Assembly (NCBI GenBank): GCA_022592435.1
Contig: JABYQS010000110.1
Span: forward strand, 62,001-126,000
Source: Cerioporus squamosus
Lineage: Eukaryota; Basidiomycota; Agaricomycetes; Polyporales; Polyporaceae
Direction: 5' to 3'
DNA length: 64,000 nucleotides
Each line of letters begins with the position of its first letter. Position 1 is the stretch's first letter. Made by a program: the position numbers and the translations under genes. The notes beneath the pieces are model-generated. The model saw only the letters and a program-made list of their open reading frames with translations. It ran no database searches and was not told the origin of the DNA. Of this stretch, positions 47,301 through 60,383 are shown piece by piece.

Positions 47301-50300
47301 CGGAGATTCCGCAAACCTGATATATTCCTTACAATGACTGCCAATCCCAATTGGCCAGAAGTACAAGCAGCATTATTGGATCTTGCTGGCGGTGACCATG
47401 CTCGGAAGCAGGATGCTGCTGATCGTCCAGATATCGTAGCTCGAGTGTTTCATCTGAAAAAACAGGCCCTTCTCAAGCTCATCAAAGGTGGTTTCTTTGG
47501 AGAGCTTGCAGCAGATGTATATACCATTGAGTTTCAGAAGCGTGGTTTGCCGCATATGCACCTGTTGATCTTTTTACGTGAGCCGTACAAGATCAGAGAT
47601 GCAGCTATGGTGGACAGTATTGTACGTGCTCAATTACCTGATCCAGTAACAGAACCTCAGCTCTTTGCAGCTGTGACCCGTTGTATGCTTCATTCATGCA
47701 GCGACAGATGTCTTGATGACCAGAAGAAATGTAGTAAGCGTTATCCACGTGACTTCTGTGCAGAGACCACCATGGGTGAAGATGGCTATCCAGTGTATGC
47801 TCGGCCAAATAATGGCCGCACTCACATTGTCAGACATCCACGAGGGGATAAAGTATACACAAATCAGAATGTCGTACCATATAATCCCCAACTTCTGGCC
47901 ATGTTTGACTGCCATATCAATGTGGAAATATGTGCTTCTGTCAAAGCGGTCAAATATATACATAAGTATATATACAAGGGTCATGACCGTGCAACACTGG
48001 AGGTTGGCCAAGCGGTCAATGAGATCAAGGAGTACATTGATGCACGCTACATTGGTCCACCAGAGGCAATGTGGCATTTGCAGGAGTGGCCTATGCATGA
48101 GGAGTTGCCTGCTGTATACCGACTGCCAGTGCACTTACACAACGAACAAATGATCTTCTTTGATGCAGAAGATGTGGCAGAGGAGGTGGTCAACCGTGCT
48201 CAGCAGTCTTCGAAGACACATTTGACGGAATGGTTTACTGCCAATCAGAACTATCCAGAGGCAAGGTCTGTACTCTATCAGGACTTTCCTGAGAAGTTTG
48301 TATGGTCCAAGAGTTCAAAAAAGTGGACACCTCGGAAGACTCGCATGGCTATCGGTCGTTTGCGCAGCGTGCATCCATCTGCTGGAGAGCGCTTTTACCT
48401 GCGACTTCTTCTCACAGTTGTGAAGGGTGCCCAGAGCTGGGAGGACTTGCTTATGTTCAACGGCCAGCATTACGACACTTACAAGGCGGTCTGTCTGGCC
48501 AGGGGCTTGCTGGAAGATGACGGAGAGTGGAAGGACTGCTTGAGGGATGCAGCAGGCATGCAGTTGGGCCCGCAGTTGCGTAATCTGTTTGCCGTAATTT
48601 TGCATTGGCAACATCCTGTAGATCCAGTGAACTTATGGGAGGAATTCAAGGAGCATCTATGTGATGATCTACGCCACAAACTTGCAGTTGAATTGCAGAT
48701 GGATCAGCCTACGCAGGAGCAGATCTACGACTATGGCTTGCATCTCATCAATGAGATATTGTTCCGGTGGAATAAGTCATTAGCTGACTTTCCCCCAATG
48801 CCATTGCCCCAGCACCCTTGGGCTGCTGTGACGAACAATCCCCTCTTGCATCAGGAACTCAATTATGACCCTACTGTGCTGGCAACCATGGTAGACACGA
48901 ACCGTCAGAAATTCAACCCTGAGCAGGCTGCTGCTTTCACGAGTGTCATGCACTCTGTTGATCATAATGAGGGCAAAACATTTTTCTTGCATAGTGCTGG
49001 AGGGTGTGGTAAGACCTTTGTATGCAACACTATTGCTGCTGCTGTCCGTTCGCAGCGGCGTGTGGCCTTGACCGTTGCATCATCTGGCATAGCTGCACTG
49101 TTGTTAGTGGGTGGCCGGACTGCTCATTCCCGCTTCAAGATCCCTATTCCTATACATGGTGACTCTACGTGTCCAATCAAAAAGACGGACAACATGGCTG
49201 AAGTCTTAAATGAGGCTGGAGTTGTTATCTGGGATGAAGTGCCTATGCAGCATCGGCATGCCATTGAAGCAGTAGACCGCACCCTTCGTGACCTCATGGG
49301 CAAAGACCTCCCTTTTGGTGGCATTACAGTTCTCTTTGGTGGTGACTTTCGTCAAACGCTGCCGGTTATACCGCATGGGACCCGTCCTCATATTGTTGGT
49401 GCAACTCTGTGCAGATCACCATTATGGCGGCATGTGACTATGCTCCATCTGACACAAAACATGCGCCTCCTCCAGTCTCCCGAAAGTGCTGCACATGCTG
49501 CTTGGCTGCTCAAAATTGGTGCTGGGACCAATTCAGGTGCTGATAATCAGGTTGAGCTTCCTGAGACCATGCGTCTTCCATCAAACTCTGTGGACAGTCT
49601 TATCGAGGCTCTCTACCCTGGGATTGAACAACCTGGCAAGCCAGATGAATATTTCTTAGAGCGGACAATACTCTCTGCCAAAATGATGCAGTTGATGACC
49701 TGAACCAGGCAATCTTGGACAAGTTTCCAGGTGCGGAGACAGTCCTGCATTCAGCAGACAAAGTGGAGGATGACAACAACAGACACTACAATGACTCGCC
49801 AGAATTTCTCAATTCTATTAGAGCGACGGGCTTGCCACTTGCCCATCTGGCTCTGAAGCCAGGCTGTCCTTTGATGCTCTTGCATAATATTGATCCATTG
49901 AATGGCCTCTGCAATGGAACCCGCATGGTGTTGTTGGAAATCAGACCCAGAGTATTACGCTGTCGCATTCTTGGAGGTGATCATGTAGGCAAAGAAGTCT
50001 TCATCCCACGACTCAATATGACACCGTCCAATGAGGATATTCCTGTTCCATTGACCCGCCGCCAGTTCCCCGTTCGCCTTGCCTTTGCAATGACGATCAA
50101 CAAGTCTCAGGGGCAGTCAGTTTCTCATGTTGGTTTGGACCTTCGCACAGCTGTGTTCAGTCATGGGCAGCTCTATGTTGCCCTGTCTCGCTGCACCTCG
50201 CCTTTGCATATCAAGGTGCTGTTTGCAGAGGGTAAGGAGGATATGCGGACTCTCAATATAGTCTATCAGGAGATCCTTCCCCAGCTTTGATTGCAAGCCC

Positions 50301-50724
50301 CTCAATCCTCAGTTTTGCTGTACTGTAATTTCTTTACCACTTCCCCATCCCCACCTACCCTCTTATAGTAGTATATACCACATTATCTAACTGGAATCCA
50401 ATAAAAATCATTATTATCTATCTCAGACTTTAAGGCAGGCACAAAAAAACTTCACTCTGAGCCAAAGGTAAAGGTAAGTATCTATCACTAATAAATGCTA
50501 CTAACTGTCTTTGCTTTGCTGAGCCAAAGGCAAAGGTAAATTATTATTACATTTCAGCCATGTGTGTTCTGCTTAGCCAGCAGCAAAGCTACGCAGCGTT
50601 GAGCTGAAGGCAAAAGTGATTATGTCACCTTTCTCACATGCGCGCTCTGCTGAGCCAGCGGCGAAGCAACGTAGCGTTGAGCCGAAGGCTCATTTGCGGG
50701 GCAAAGCCACGGGTGCGAAACTAG
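44400..50724 (+). mobile_element. Helitron (autonomous type, Rep/helicase), left end approximate
   Basis: The Rep/helicase gene at 45346-50290 identifies a Helitron. A candidate 3' terminus is CTAG at 50721-50724 followed by T, preceded by a short hairpin-capable stretch (TTTGC, GGC-AAA-GCC, GCGAA), as expected for rolling-circle elements. Four degenerate copies of a GAGCCAAAGGCAAAGG-like motif (about 50457-50690) lie just inside this end. I could not fix the 5' TC end; it should lie roughly between 44270 and 44520. The coding part is clearly more AT-rich than the flanking GC-rich DNA, which fits a foreign element. Confidence 0.8.
45346..50290 (+). CDS. Helitron Rep/PIF1-like helicase, broken by a one-base deletion in an A-run
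   Basis: This protein nicks, unwinds and transfers a single strand during rolling-circle transposition. ATG 45346; exon 45346-45389 joins 45443 onward in phase. Residues start with a basic N-terminal region, then CHDLGLMNSVCTHCGALHF (zinc-binding type). The Rep domain shows the HUH-type PHMHLLIFL (about 47550) and the two-tyrosine site KYIHKYIYKG (about 47950). The helicase part shows Walker A GGCGKTF (about 49000), VVIWDEVPM, LFGGDFRQTLPV and, near the end, TINKSQGQSVSHVGLDLR with YVALSRC. At 49680-49683 a run of four A is one short. The frame stops at 49703, while the normal helicase sequence (VDDLNQAILDKF) continues one frame over to 50290. Total length would be about 1,630 aa. The break removes the last helicase motifs, so it is inactive unless the base is a sequence error. 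Confidence 0.92.
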
Positions 50725-51057
50725 TCGTGTTTGAGGGCGCAGGCGCGGACAGCGACAGGCGGAGGGGCCAGGGCAGAGGCGGGAGGCAGAGCAGAAGACG
50801 CGGAGGGGCAACACAGGGGAGAGGACAGCTGCAGAGCGGGTGCGGAGTGAGCGAGCTAGAGCGACCCGAGGGGACCGTGTGCGACGCAGCGCGAGGGCCG
50901 AGCTCGTCTGAGGCAGGCGCAGAGGCAGTCGCAGAGCTGGACAGAGCTGGACGCAGACACAGACGCAGCGGGGAAGGGCGGCGGGCGCGTCACTGACGTG
51001 CTCTGGCGCGCGCTTCTTCGCCTCCTTGCGTCATCGATCCCTCGCTCTTCCCGACCA
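50725..51057. other. GC-rich spacer between the Helitron and duplicated block B
   Basis: Purine-rich, GC-rich sequence with no gene recognised. Confidence 0.4.
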
Positions 51058-51172
51058 GTCAACCTTCTCCCCCCGCTGCTATCACAGTAGTCTGCTGAGA
51101 TCCAAGTGAACGACGGCGCAAGGCCGTCTGTCGGAGTCTGTTCGCGCGAATGTATATATCCGACACGCCGCC

Positions 51173-51667
51173 ATGCAGAAATACAAGCTCGTCTTCTTCA
51201 CCCCGCGCCCGTCCACACAGACCGTCCTCCAGCACCTCTTCGCCCGCTTCCCCAACCACGTCGGCCGCATCGGCGCATACGGCGGCTGTGCATTCGTCTC
51301 CCCCGGCACCGGTGCGTGACGCGTCTCCCAGCGCTGCCCACTCGCACTGACACCGCTGGCGCACGGAACAGGACAGTTCCGCCCCCTCGAGGGCGCGAAC
51401 CCCGTCATCGGGGAGGTCGGGAAGCCGGAGCACGTCGAGGAGGACCGCGTCGAGGTGCTCGTGCTCGGGCGCGCCCCGCATGCGGCAGCTGCCAAGTCGG
51501 AGAGCGTGGAGGCGGGCGTGGAGATGGGCGCGGTGCTGCAGGAGCTGAAGAAGGTGCGTCGTGCTTCTTACTAGAATTCATTCAGCGAGATTCCAAGTCG
51601 AGGGCGCGCACAGGTCCATCCGTACGAGGAGGTCGCGTACGATGTGTATCGGCTCGAGGACTTCTAG
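51173..51667 (+). CDS. NIF3-like (YqfO-domain) protein, copy B, complete
   Basis: Exons 51173-51311, 51372-51553 and 51614-51667 give 124 aa. The protein consists only of the small YqfO/NIF3-type domain: KYKLVFFTPRPSTQTVL, GRIGAYGGCAFVSPGTG, QFRPLEGANPVIGEVGKPEH, VEEDRVEVLVLG, a variable alanine-rich stretch, and the closing HPYEEVAYDVYRLEDF. The histidine of HPYEE and the ending are typical, so this copy looks intact. Its function is unknown; larger NIF3 proteins bind divalent metal. It is nearly identical to the transposon-interrupted copy at 26789, including intron positions, and has the same upstream sequence for about 100 bp. Confidence 0.88.
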
Positions 51668-54600
51668 CCTACAATGAAGAGAGTGCAAGACATCACCGAG
51701 GAGTAGGCGATCACTCGCAGACTGCATGAGCACAACTCGAAAATGACTCAGGACCCATTCTCATGGAGTACCGTCACTTCTGGACGGACCGATGATGAAA
51801 ACTCAGTCGTATCGCTGCGTTCTTTCTGACGGGGGGTCGCCGCCCGCACTACGAGCTGCGACGCTCTCGCGTGACCGCGCCCCCATCGGGTGTTATCTTC
51901 CCTCTGAGTCTTCTGTCTTGTTCCGTCTGGTCGCCTGTTGTTGCGTATGGAAGGCTGACAGTGTGGCTGCTCTAGGACCTCGCGCGAATCAGCAAGTATA
52001 GCATGCCATCGACATCTACTGTCAGTGTCACCTCGGACGTTCGCCATCCGAGTCTGCGCCTTGCGCGAACCCGAAACGCCATCTCCGCCATCAAGCTGCG
52101 GGAGATACACAGCCGCAAGCTCATGAGGCAAGCATGCATAGCGCGCTGCGTGCCTCGAGTCGTGCATCTGTCCGCGTCCATCGATATGCAGACGACGCCG
52201 CGCCGGGCACGCTGTGCGCAAGACAGCTTTAGGCTCTGTAGTGTTTTGTTGTGAGACTAGCCGTGTGTGGCAGCGGAGGCCCCTGGGAGCGTCCGCGGCC
52301 GTCTTGTGCCCTGCGACGTGTGGTGATGGACGCAGGCACTAGCCAGGCAGGGACCGAGGCTCCGAGCCTGACGCTGCTGTGGATGATCCGAGAACCAAGG
52401 CCGGCCGGGTACCGGGTGGCGGGCGGCGGGCGGGAGCCATGCCTGTTGCAGGAGAAGACGGTTTCTCAGGTGGAGGAGGGGAGTGAAGGAGGGGAGTAGG
52501 TCTGGACTCTGGGGAGTAGGTCTGGGGAGTGGGTGTATTCCGGGAGTGGGTCTGGGGAGTGGGGGAGGAGGGGGAGGAGGTAGACAAGCACTGTATTCGC
52601 TCAGTCAGAACACATGTCATGCACGCCTCGAGACACCTGGATGTGCCCGCTGGCCGGTCGCAGGCAGTCCAAATCTGCGTCCAGAACACGGGCGCTTATA
52701 TTCAACATCTGCGTACATACACGCTCGACGCGCCTCTGCACTCGACCGCCATCCCGCCGCCTCCAACTTCACGCCGCTGCTCTCTCTCGCTCCCGTCCTG
52801 CGTGCTGCTGGTGACGGAATTGTCTGTGAACGCCAAATGGGTGAATTCTGGCAGATCAAAGACGCACCCTCGAGCTCGTGCTGAAGCCTTCAGTCTGGGA
52901 CGTGTTCTGCGCGTCGGGCACGCGGAGCAGATCGCCAGTTTCTCGGAGATCTCAAGAGTTGGAGCGTGTGGGACTGGCACCGAAGAAGCCGTACATGCAG
53001 TGCCTGGAGCGCGGCTTCAGGATGGCGATGAGCTCGCCGAGATGTTCCAGACGGAGGATAGCGTTTTGCTGCTTCGCCTCCTTGAAGCCCTCCGAGTTGC
53101 GTTCCCGGAGAAGCCGCCGCATCAGTGCGCAAGGAGCGTCCGATCGGTCCCTGGACCACCTGGATCAAGACACTCCTTGACAGCGATACACCGTCCGGCC
53201 AGCCCAAAGACACACATTGGCGTCTTGCGCGTGGTACGCCGTCGCTTGGCACCCTAGGCCTGGTTGCAGCGGTCAGGACATGTTACGGTAACAGCAGAAC
53301 CACGAGAGGCCTCACTGCGGAGCATGGAGTGTGCTCGAGAAGTGTCGGCAGATCTCTCCCGAGGCGTTGACATCGAAAGCAGCCACTTCACCGCCGGCTG
53401 GCGACTGGGAGCACGAACTTCGCCTCCACCATCCCTGCCCTTGCTTCTCCGTCTCCTCGTTCCAATTCCTCGCCCTTCTTCTCTACTCGAATTGTGGAAC
53501 AGCGGTCGCGCGGCGTTGGTCAACCGGGACTACCTCGAACAGGTCCGTACATGCGCAGCAGCGGAGATACCGACGGTGCATAGTGTCTCGCAAGGACCTG
53601 CCGCCTCGGTCCCGTCTCTGTAGATAGCGGCCATATCAACGTGTCCAGGTACGTTGATTGACCTAGTAATGCACAGAGGTCAGTCACAGCCTTGGAAAGT
53701 TCGCAGACGAAATTCGTACCTTTCACATCTGTGTCGTACTCGGCACGAAGTTCGAACCACCCACACCTTTGACTCGGACTCGGGCATGGCCCGACAGTAC
53801 GAGGCTCGTCGCGTGACGAGCTGGACCTGCTAACAATGACACAAAGGTGAGTCTCATAGCAACCAATGAGCCGCGCGTACTTACCTACTTGCGGAACTCG
53901 TCGCCTTCCGGCTTGGACAACCTGGAGACTGGATGTGCAGAGCGTCTGACATACTACAGACTACCTGTCGGACGATACTCTGTCAGTGCAGTGCGGACTG
54001 GACGCAAAGCATTCCGGAGAGACAAACCAGTATGTGGACGACCAAGCGAGTCACTTTGGACACGTCCCACAGTCCACAAAGCGCAGTGCTAGCACCGGCC
54101 GGGGAGGACGGCATCCGGAGCCGACTCTCTATGCGGCTCTGGTCTCTTGAATCTTCAGGCCATTGTCTGTGCCAGCGGGGAGGAGATGAGTAATCAAGAC
54201 GGATTTGCGGTCTGGCATGCGAGCCAAGGCACGTACCATCGGTCCGGAGTACTCGCCACACTCCCAAGATGTTCTCGAGGCTCGCTGGTTCGAATTCCCG
54301 AACATGCCACTTGCAGTTGACCGGCAATGACTCGGAGGGAAAACGAAGGAACACGACTAATCGCCGAAGCGCAGGAGCTCACTGTAGGAACTTGTGAAGC
54401 GTGCTGCATGTTGAGTAGAGCAGATAGGTACGTACTGTCTTCCGAGTCGTCGGCAAGACTCCTTCTCTAGCTCACACATCATCGTCGTGCTTCGAAGTCA
54501 AGGCATCTGCCTTTGCCGCTGTGTCGCTGACGAAGTCAGGATCGAGGCTGACTTCGCCTGAATCTTCGCAGCTCGGGTCCTTTTCCATGCTCTCGCACTG

Positions 54601-55506
54601 CCGACCGGCCTTGCAACGCGCTGCACAATGGTTGTGGTCAGCATCTCGCAGCGACAATGAAGTACTCAGATACGTACGAAGACCGTAACCCCGTGCTGCT
54701 CCCATCCAATGACATCAACGCCGGAGATATAGGCTAGACCGAGAGCAAACTCAGCGCAGTACGCGCAGCAGAGAGCGGACCAAGCGGCAGAATGTCTGGC
54801 TTGACGGTGAGTGTTGACGAGGGCTGACGGGTTCATTAGCTGACGTACCTCTCATACAAACACGGGCTTGGATCCGTGTTAGTCGTGCGGCACCGACAGC
54901 GCTGAGTATCGCGGCGGCTCCATTGCGAGAAGACACGTGGTGAACTGGTGTGTACAACGGCTCTATCAATCGGTAAGCACATAGCACTCATCAATGACAA
55001 CCGGGCGTAGACATGTACCTTACCGCTTTGTCAGGAGTCCGAGCGCACATTGAGCTTGGATGGGCGGTGCCAGTGGTACGTGCCCCCAAGGTCGGGTATC
55101 TTCTGCGAGTGAGTTAGTCCAATTTTGACAGTGATGAGATGCATAGACTCGTACACCCAGAGAAGTAAGTCGATCCGAGCTCCCGCGTACTCTGTCCAGC
55201 GTAGGCTGTTTGGCGCAAAGCTCCATGAAGTTGCTGCCGAGTCCGTGGTTGCATTCGAGATGCTGCTAACGCAGACTAAGTAACGTGTCTCGGTCAGCAT
55301 CAGGATTCAATTGCTTGAAGGGAGTATCCTATGGCTCACCTGAGCATGGAACATCGTCGCGGCTCCAAGGAAATATGGATGCCATCGTGTATGGCTGTGG
55401 CTAGCGGGTGGGGAGGTCGAGTGCATAGCCATGCGTATTCCGGAGAGGGCAGAGAGATGGCGGATAGGGAAGAAAGGGGGTCCGGACTCAGTCTCAGACG
55501 AAAGTA
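51668..55506. other. Left part of duplicated block B, no convincing gene
   Basis: Homologous to 34844-38728 but with indels, including loss of about 130 bp at the position of 36190-36320. No protein family is recognised. Confidence 0.4.
52470..52585 (+). repeat. G-rich minisatellite, copy B
   Basis: Partner of 35738-35860 with fewer GGAGGGGAGT units and an extra GGGTGTATTCCGGGAGT variant. Confidence 0.7.
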
Positions 55507-55555
55507 ACCAAACACAGCACGACAAGCAAGTTCTGCTTGTCGTGTCGTGTTTGGT
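55507..55555. repeat. 49-nt hairpin, copy B
   Basis: Same 22-5-22 hairpin as at 38729-38777. It differs at a few arm positions and still pairs with only two mismatches. Confidence 0.8.
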
Positions 55556-58500
55556 CTGATGGCCGCTGAGGCTCGGGGGCTGGGAGCTCTATCGTCTACA
55601 ATGCGCCATGGAACGCGGAGCAATCAAATTTGGCTTTTCGTAACTGTCTTGAGCGTGAATGTGGGCTGGAACAAGTGGGCAAAACTATGCCGTGGGATCA
55701 AGCAGCGGCGGAAAATCGGTAACAGAGGTACCTCGGATATGTGCGATGCTTCTGAACTGACTGCGCCACGGAGCGCTGTGTGAAGTTCCCTTGATGTATG
55801 TCAATCGCAGAAGGCTCCTAAGCTACCCGGTATCTACGCCGCTCTAGGCACCCGAATCATCTCACCTTCAGCTGAGCATGTACTCTTGACCTCCTCAGCT
55901 CCGATCGTGTATGCTGCAATCAGTGCAATGAACAGTACTGGCACAGGTGCTATCCAGCAAGGAATACGGGCTCCATCCACAACTGTAGTACAGGATAGTG
56001 GCCTGGAGGCTAGAGTGTCCGAGTCCGCTCTAAGAATATTCAGCCACAGGAAGCTTCTGATTGGCGTAGTACGGGACCCGGGAGTGCTTCCAATTGGAGT
56101 CAGCCAAAATTCTACCAATAGCCTGTGAGTCCTGAGAACACAGTGAGCCTGCCGTCCGGGGATTTTGGTTCTGAGTTGTATTGCAGTCTCATAGTACTAT
56201 GTCCTGCTGTTTGATAGTACACTATGGCTCAGCGGTCTCAGGAGCATAACACCATGGCAAGATATGCCCTGCAAACCCTGAGGATGGGAATCAATCAGCG
56301 GGCGAAGCTGTGGTGTTCGCTGCTGCCAGGGCGATGATATCCGAGATGGGAGAAGCAGCTTCTTCTGGTCAGCTTGCGGAGATAAGGAGGGAGCGCTCAG
56401 AGAAATTATCTCAAGATATGGGCCTGGATCATTTAGGCCCTGACGAATGAATGAAGATGTGTGCAAAAGGCTGCCAGGGATCTTGTTGGACTTGCCTGTC
56501 TGGCAAGTCGTCGGGCAGTAAGTCGCGGTGGAAAGAGCATTAGAGTGCAGTTCTGAGCTATGTTGGATGTTCTATGCAAGGCATCTTCGCAGATGTGTAC
56601 CAGTGGTCAGCGGACAAGAGTTGAAATTGGGCAAGTCAAACCGTCAGCCTGGGTGTACTAGTGATACTACTGGTGTTCACATATCTTGCAGTTAGCATGT
56701 GTAATTTGCGAGGCCAAGCGGATATGGATGCTATTGAATTCATAAAGGACGACAGAGATGAGACAGACAGAGGAAGAAGGTCAGAACCATGACGTCTGAA
56801 TCGGAGACTCGGAGGAGTTGCCAAAAGAGGCTGTGAGCATATTAGGCAATCTAAGCGCTCTCCGAAATCGCAACCTTCTCCCATAGCGCGTGATCGTTCT
56901 GCGCTCATTCTGCTGCCCATAGGCTCTGCCCATGGTTTACAACTATTCCATTGGTTGAGGTAGGCTTACAATGGCCAGTAAAGAAGTGCATGAGATGAGG
57001 GGGTCCCTAGGATTACAGTAAATGTATGATTTGTCCAGAGCCGAACTCCATTCAAGCCGCACTACCTTTGCAGGCAGGCATTGAGCTCCATGTTCTATGC
57101 AGGTCCTCTGCACTCGCGTAGTAAGAAGCCCACCCGGCAACACTTAGCAAGTACCTGACCTGCTTCTAGGGAGGCCAGAACGATCTCAAATGCAGGGATC
57201 ATCGCTATTTGCTCGTATTCCACGACCCTCGTCTCCTCCTTTCATCCGCCGGCTCTACGATCTCGAGTTGCAGCCAAAATAGCTCCATCAAGGGTCTGGC
57301 GTCTACGTTACGTTGCGAACGCCGTCTCTTCTGCCTGCCGACATCTTCCTGCGACTAGAGCTGTCGTATGCTCTTTCTTCTGCCCGAATCCCCTAGACTT
57401 CGCTCGCCTCTCGTCCCTTCTGCTTCGTGTTGACCTCTGGTTGGACAATCCTGTCGCCCTTCCCGCATGCGTGGAGCTGTGACGGTGACGAGCTAGAATT
57501 TTGGCAGTTCTTGATACAAATATGTCGGGGCGGGAACTCTTGGGTCTCCGCCTTCTCTTTGTCTATAAGTACCCCGCCCGTCTGACGTCCTCCTGAGCAC
57601 CTGTCCCCATGTCCCATCCCTTCGACTCTTAGTACTCCGTTAAGTATAGCCCCACACTTTGTACCCTATCATGATACCCCTCGTCTCGTCTACTACTACC
57701 CTTGTATAGTACTTACCTCTCCTCGTCGTTCCCTCGAACTATCGATCATCGCACCCTTTCCGTGATAGTCTTATACTCGTTCAATCTTCGTCCTCTTCAG
57801 CCACGGCCTCTACCATGCTTTGCTCCTCATCCGTCCTGCATGCGCACTAGTCTGCGCCCACGGTCTCGGCTGACATGGCGGTAAGCTCTTCTATCCCGGA
57901 TGACTCTCTGAGTCGACCTCGGCATCTGCTAACACCTCGTCAGACTCAGATGCGGCGTAACCTGAACTCAGGTACGTACCTCCTCATCCTCCCACACTTA
58001 TGTATGGTATTGACTTCAGATGCAGTACTCGAGCAGCAACATACACCTCATCTTGACCCGCACGCGTCGAGATGATACGGTACGTAGATCTCTCGAATCT
58101 ACTGCCTATGCCTGCAGCTTACTACTTTGTGCGCTAAGTCCCGACTCCGGGCGCCGGTACATTTGCCACTCACCAACCTCCCGCAGACACACTGGCAAGG
58201 TGAAGAGCACTGCGATCCCTCATCCGCAACACTTTGACACTGTGTACGTACATGATCTCTTGTCTGACCACTCCGACATGGTGCTGACCTCGGAGGTACT
58301 ACTACAGACTGACTTCCGAACTGGCCCTAGCAGTAAGCACTCCGACAAGGACCCGGCCGAAGGTCGTACTGAGTCTCCTCGCAGATTCCTGCGAGTGCTG
58401 CGGGACACACACGAGCAAGAACGACGTGTTGGTACGTACCCAGCATCCCTCTCTGAGTCGCACGCGGGCTGACATGTTCTTAGTAGTGTCTCATCATCAT

Positions 58501-60376
58501 CATCATCATCATGCGGACTCGGAGAGGACGCGCCGCGTGCGATCGCGACTCGCATCACGCTACACGGCTGGTGAGCACTGAGCACTGAGCACTCGACTCA
58601 GGCTTCTAGGATCTCACGCATGTTGCTGACGACGCAGTGCACCTCAGACTTCAGGCTTCAGCTGGTGCGTCTGCTCGCTGAGCTCAAGTTCAACCCGGAT
58701 TCTGGACGAGCTCACCCTAGGCCTTGTTTACTGGCATCCTACAGAAGGGTACTACTTACTCCGCCCGCGCATGGCAACACTCCGCCCGCGCATGGCAACA
58801 CTCCGCCCGCGCATGGCAACACTCCGTCGCCGAGGCTCAGAACCCTCGCACCAGTGTATGCCGGTAAGGTAGTCACGAAGAACGACGATCCGCGATCGAC
58901 TCGGACTCGGGCGCACACCCACGGCTAGCACGCTGGACGGTGCGAACAGAGCCACGGCCTACGCACCTCACATCAAGCTGGTAAGTGCCGACGCGATGCT
59001 CAAACTTGGTTATTTGGATGCTAACTGACAGTCCTCTCGCACAGTCTTCCCGAATCCCGCTTGTCGCGTCGCACATTGGTGTGGATAGATACATGTATCA
59101 TACTACATACGACGTGCTGCTGCCTGTATGGTACAGAACGGAGAGCGGAGAGCGGAGCAGCCGACGCCAGGGACCCACCAGACGTAGTACATAGGCACGT
59201 CCCGGTGTCCTACATTCACTACGGCACATACTCAACTGAGCTGCACAGGCGAGCGACTGCGGCACGCAGCGCGATCGACGCGACCAACCGGCCAGGTGAG
59301 TCTTCCAGCATGCGTCTTGCACACCGTGCCTCCTGGCTGACTCCCTCTGTGTGTGCTGCAGCCTGAGAGACCGCATGTCGACGCGTACTCGTACATAGCT
59401 CGCGTCTCTGTAAGTAAGGCGGTCGCGGTCCGTCCGAACGTCACCGCTCGCCGCTCAGGACACCTGTGAGGCTTCAAGACCACGCCAAGGCAACACGCCC
59501 GGCGGCGATACTCCCTGTGCCGGCGCCGCCCCGTCCCGCGGTGACAAACAGACTTGCAGACATACGAGGACAACCGCGGTGTCCGCCGCACGCCGCACAC
59601 GCCCTGCAGCCTGGACACCGTCCGACATCTGCTGCAGACCCCCGTGCTGCCCGGGTTGTCGAGACCGGCTGAGAGCTTGCGTATCGCTGTCGCGGCATGC
59701 GGGCTGGAGAGCGTCCGGACTCCAGATCGTAAGAGACGACACTCTGTGTCGGCGAGTTGCGCTGCCAGAATTGGCGGGCAGATCGGTGCACAGGAGGGTC
59801 TCACCGCCGGCCGGTACTCCTCATTTGAGAGCAGGGCCTAGTTCTGGCAGAGACGTGTTGCGGAGTGTCGGTGGCACATGGGCATGGAGTGGGACGTCGC
59901 CGTGCACGATCTGTGCAGCGACCACAGCTCACTCGGTGTTTGTGAGCGGCGGGTAGATGGGAGGGCGGGGTGTTGATGTCCTTGTCGCGCCAGGGCGCGT
60001 GTCTTGACTCGTCGTGAGAGCAGCAGTCCTGAACGCGCGACAGGGCGCACGAGCTGTGAAAGGAGGTCGCGTCAGAGTCGGACGAGAGACCGAGCAGGTA
60101 TTGAACGCACCTATCCCAACTCGTGGGACTCGGGGCACGTCGGCGTGTCACCCAGCGCGTGCGACGATACGGCCGACTGCTTGAGGTGTCCGCACGGCTG
60201 GGCTCGTCGTGGCGCGTGCTCGGCGGGGCGCCGTCTTCAATGTTGCGCTGCGCTGACGACGCGATTCCAGACGGTCGGCGGCTGCTTGACTGTCGCGTGG
60301 CGGCGCCCAGCTTCCGTGGTGAAATGCTGGAAAGGGCTGGGGCAGGTAGCGCGAGGTATTGAGCGAGATGCGTGAG
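55556..60376. other. Right part of duplicated block B, no convincing gene
   Basis: Very close to 38778-43601; long stretches (for example about 57200-57640) match without an apparent change. It contains the same TATA-like site, microsatellites and triple 21-bp repeat (58760-58822). No gene is recognised. Confidence 0.45.
58760..58822 (+). repeat. Three tandem 21-bp units, copy B
   Basis: Same unit and copy number as 41985-42047. Confidence 0.85.
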
Positions 60377-60383
60377 TAGGGAT

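Larger units (their letters stand above)
51058..60376 (+). repeat. Segmental duplication, copy B
   Basis: Direct-oriented partner of 26672-43601. Matching starts at the AACCTTCTCC after 51058 and ends at GCGTGAG (60376), where a hAT element begins. It lacks the 7.56-kb transposon and so preserves its empty target site at 51656-51661. Confidence 0.93.

Noticed and set aside
49677..49715. Programmed frameshift in the Helitron gene
   Set aside because: No slippery heptamer with downstream pseudoknot is evident, and Helitron proteins are normally one frame; a plain one-base loss is simpler.
26672..60376. Duplication as an assembly artefact
   Set aside because: The copies differ by many substitutions and indels and by three independent transposon events, so they are distinct loci; read depth would still be a useful check.
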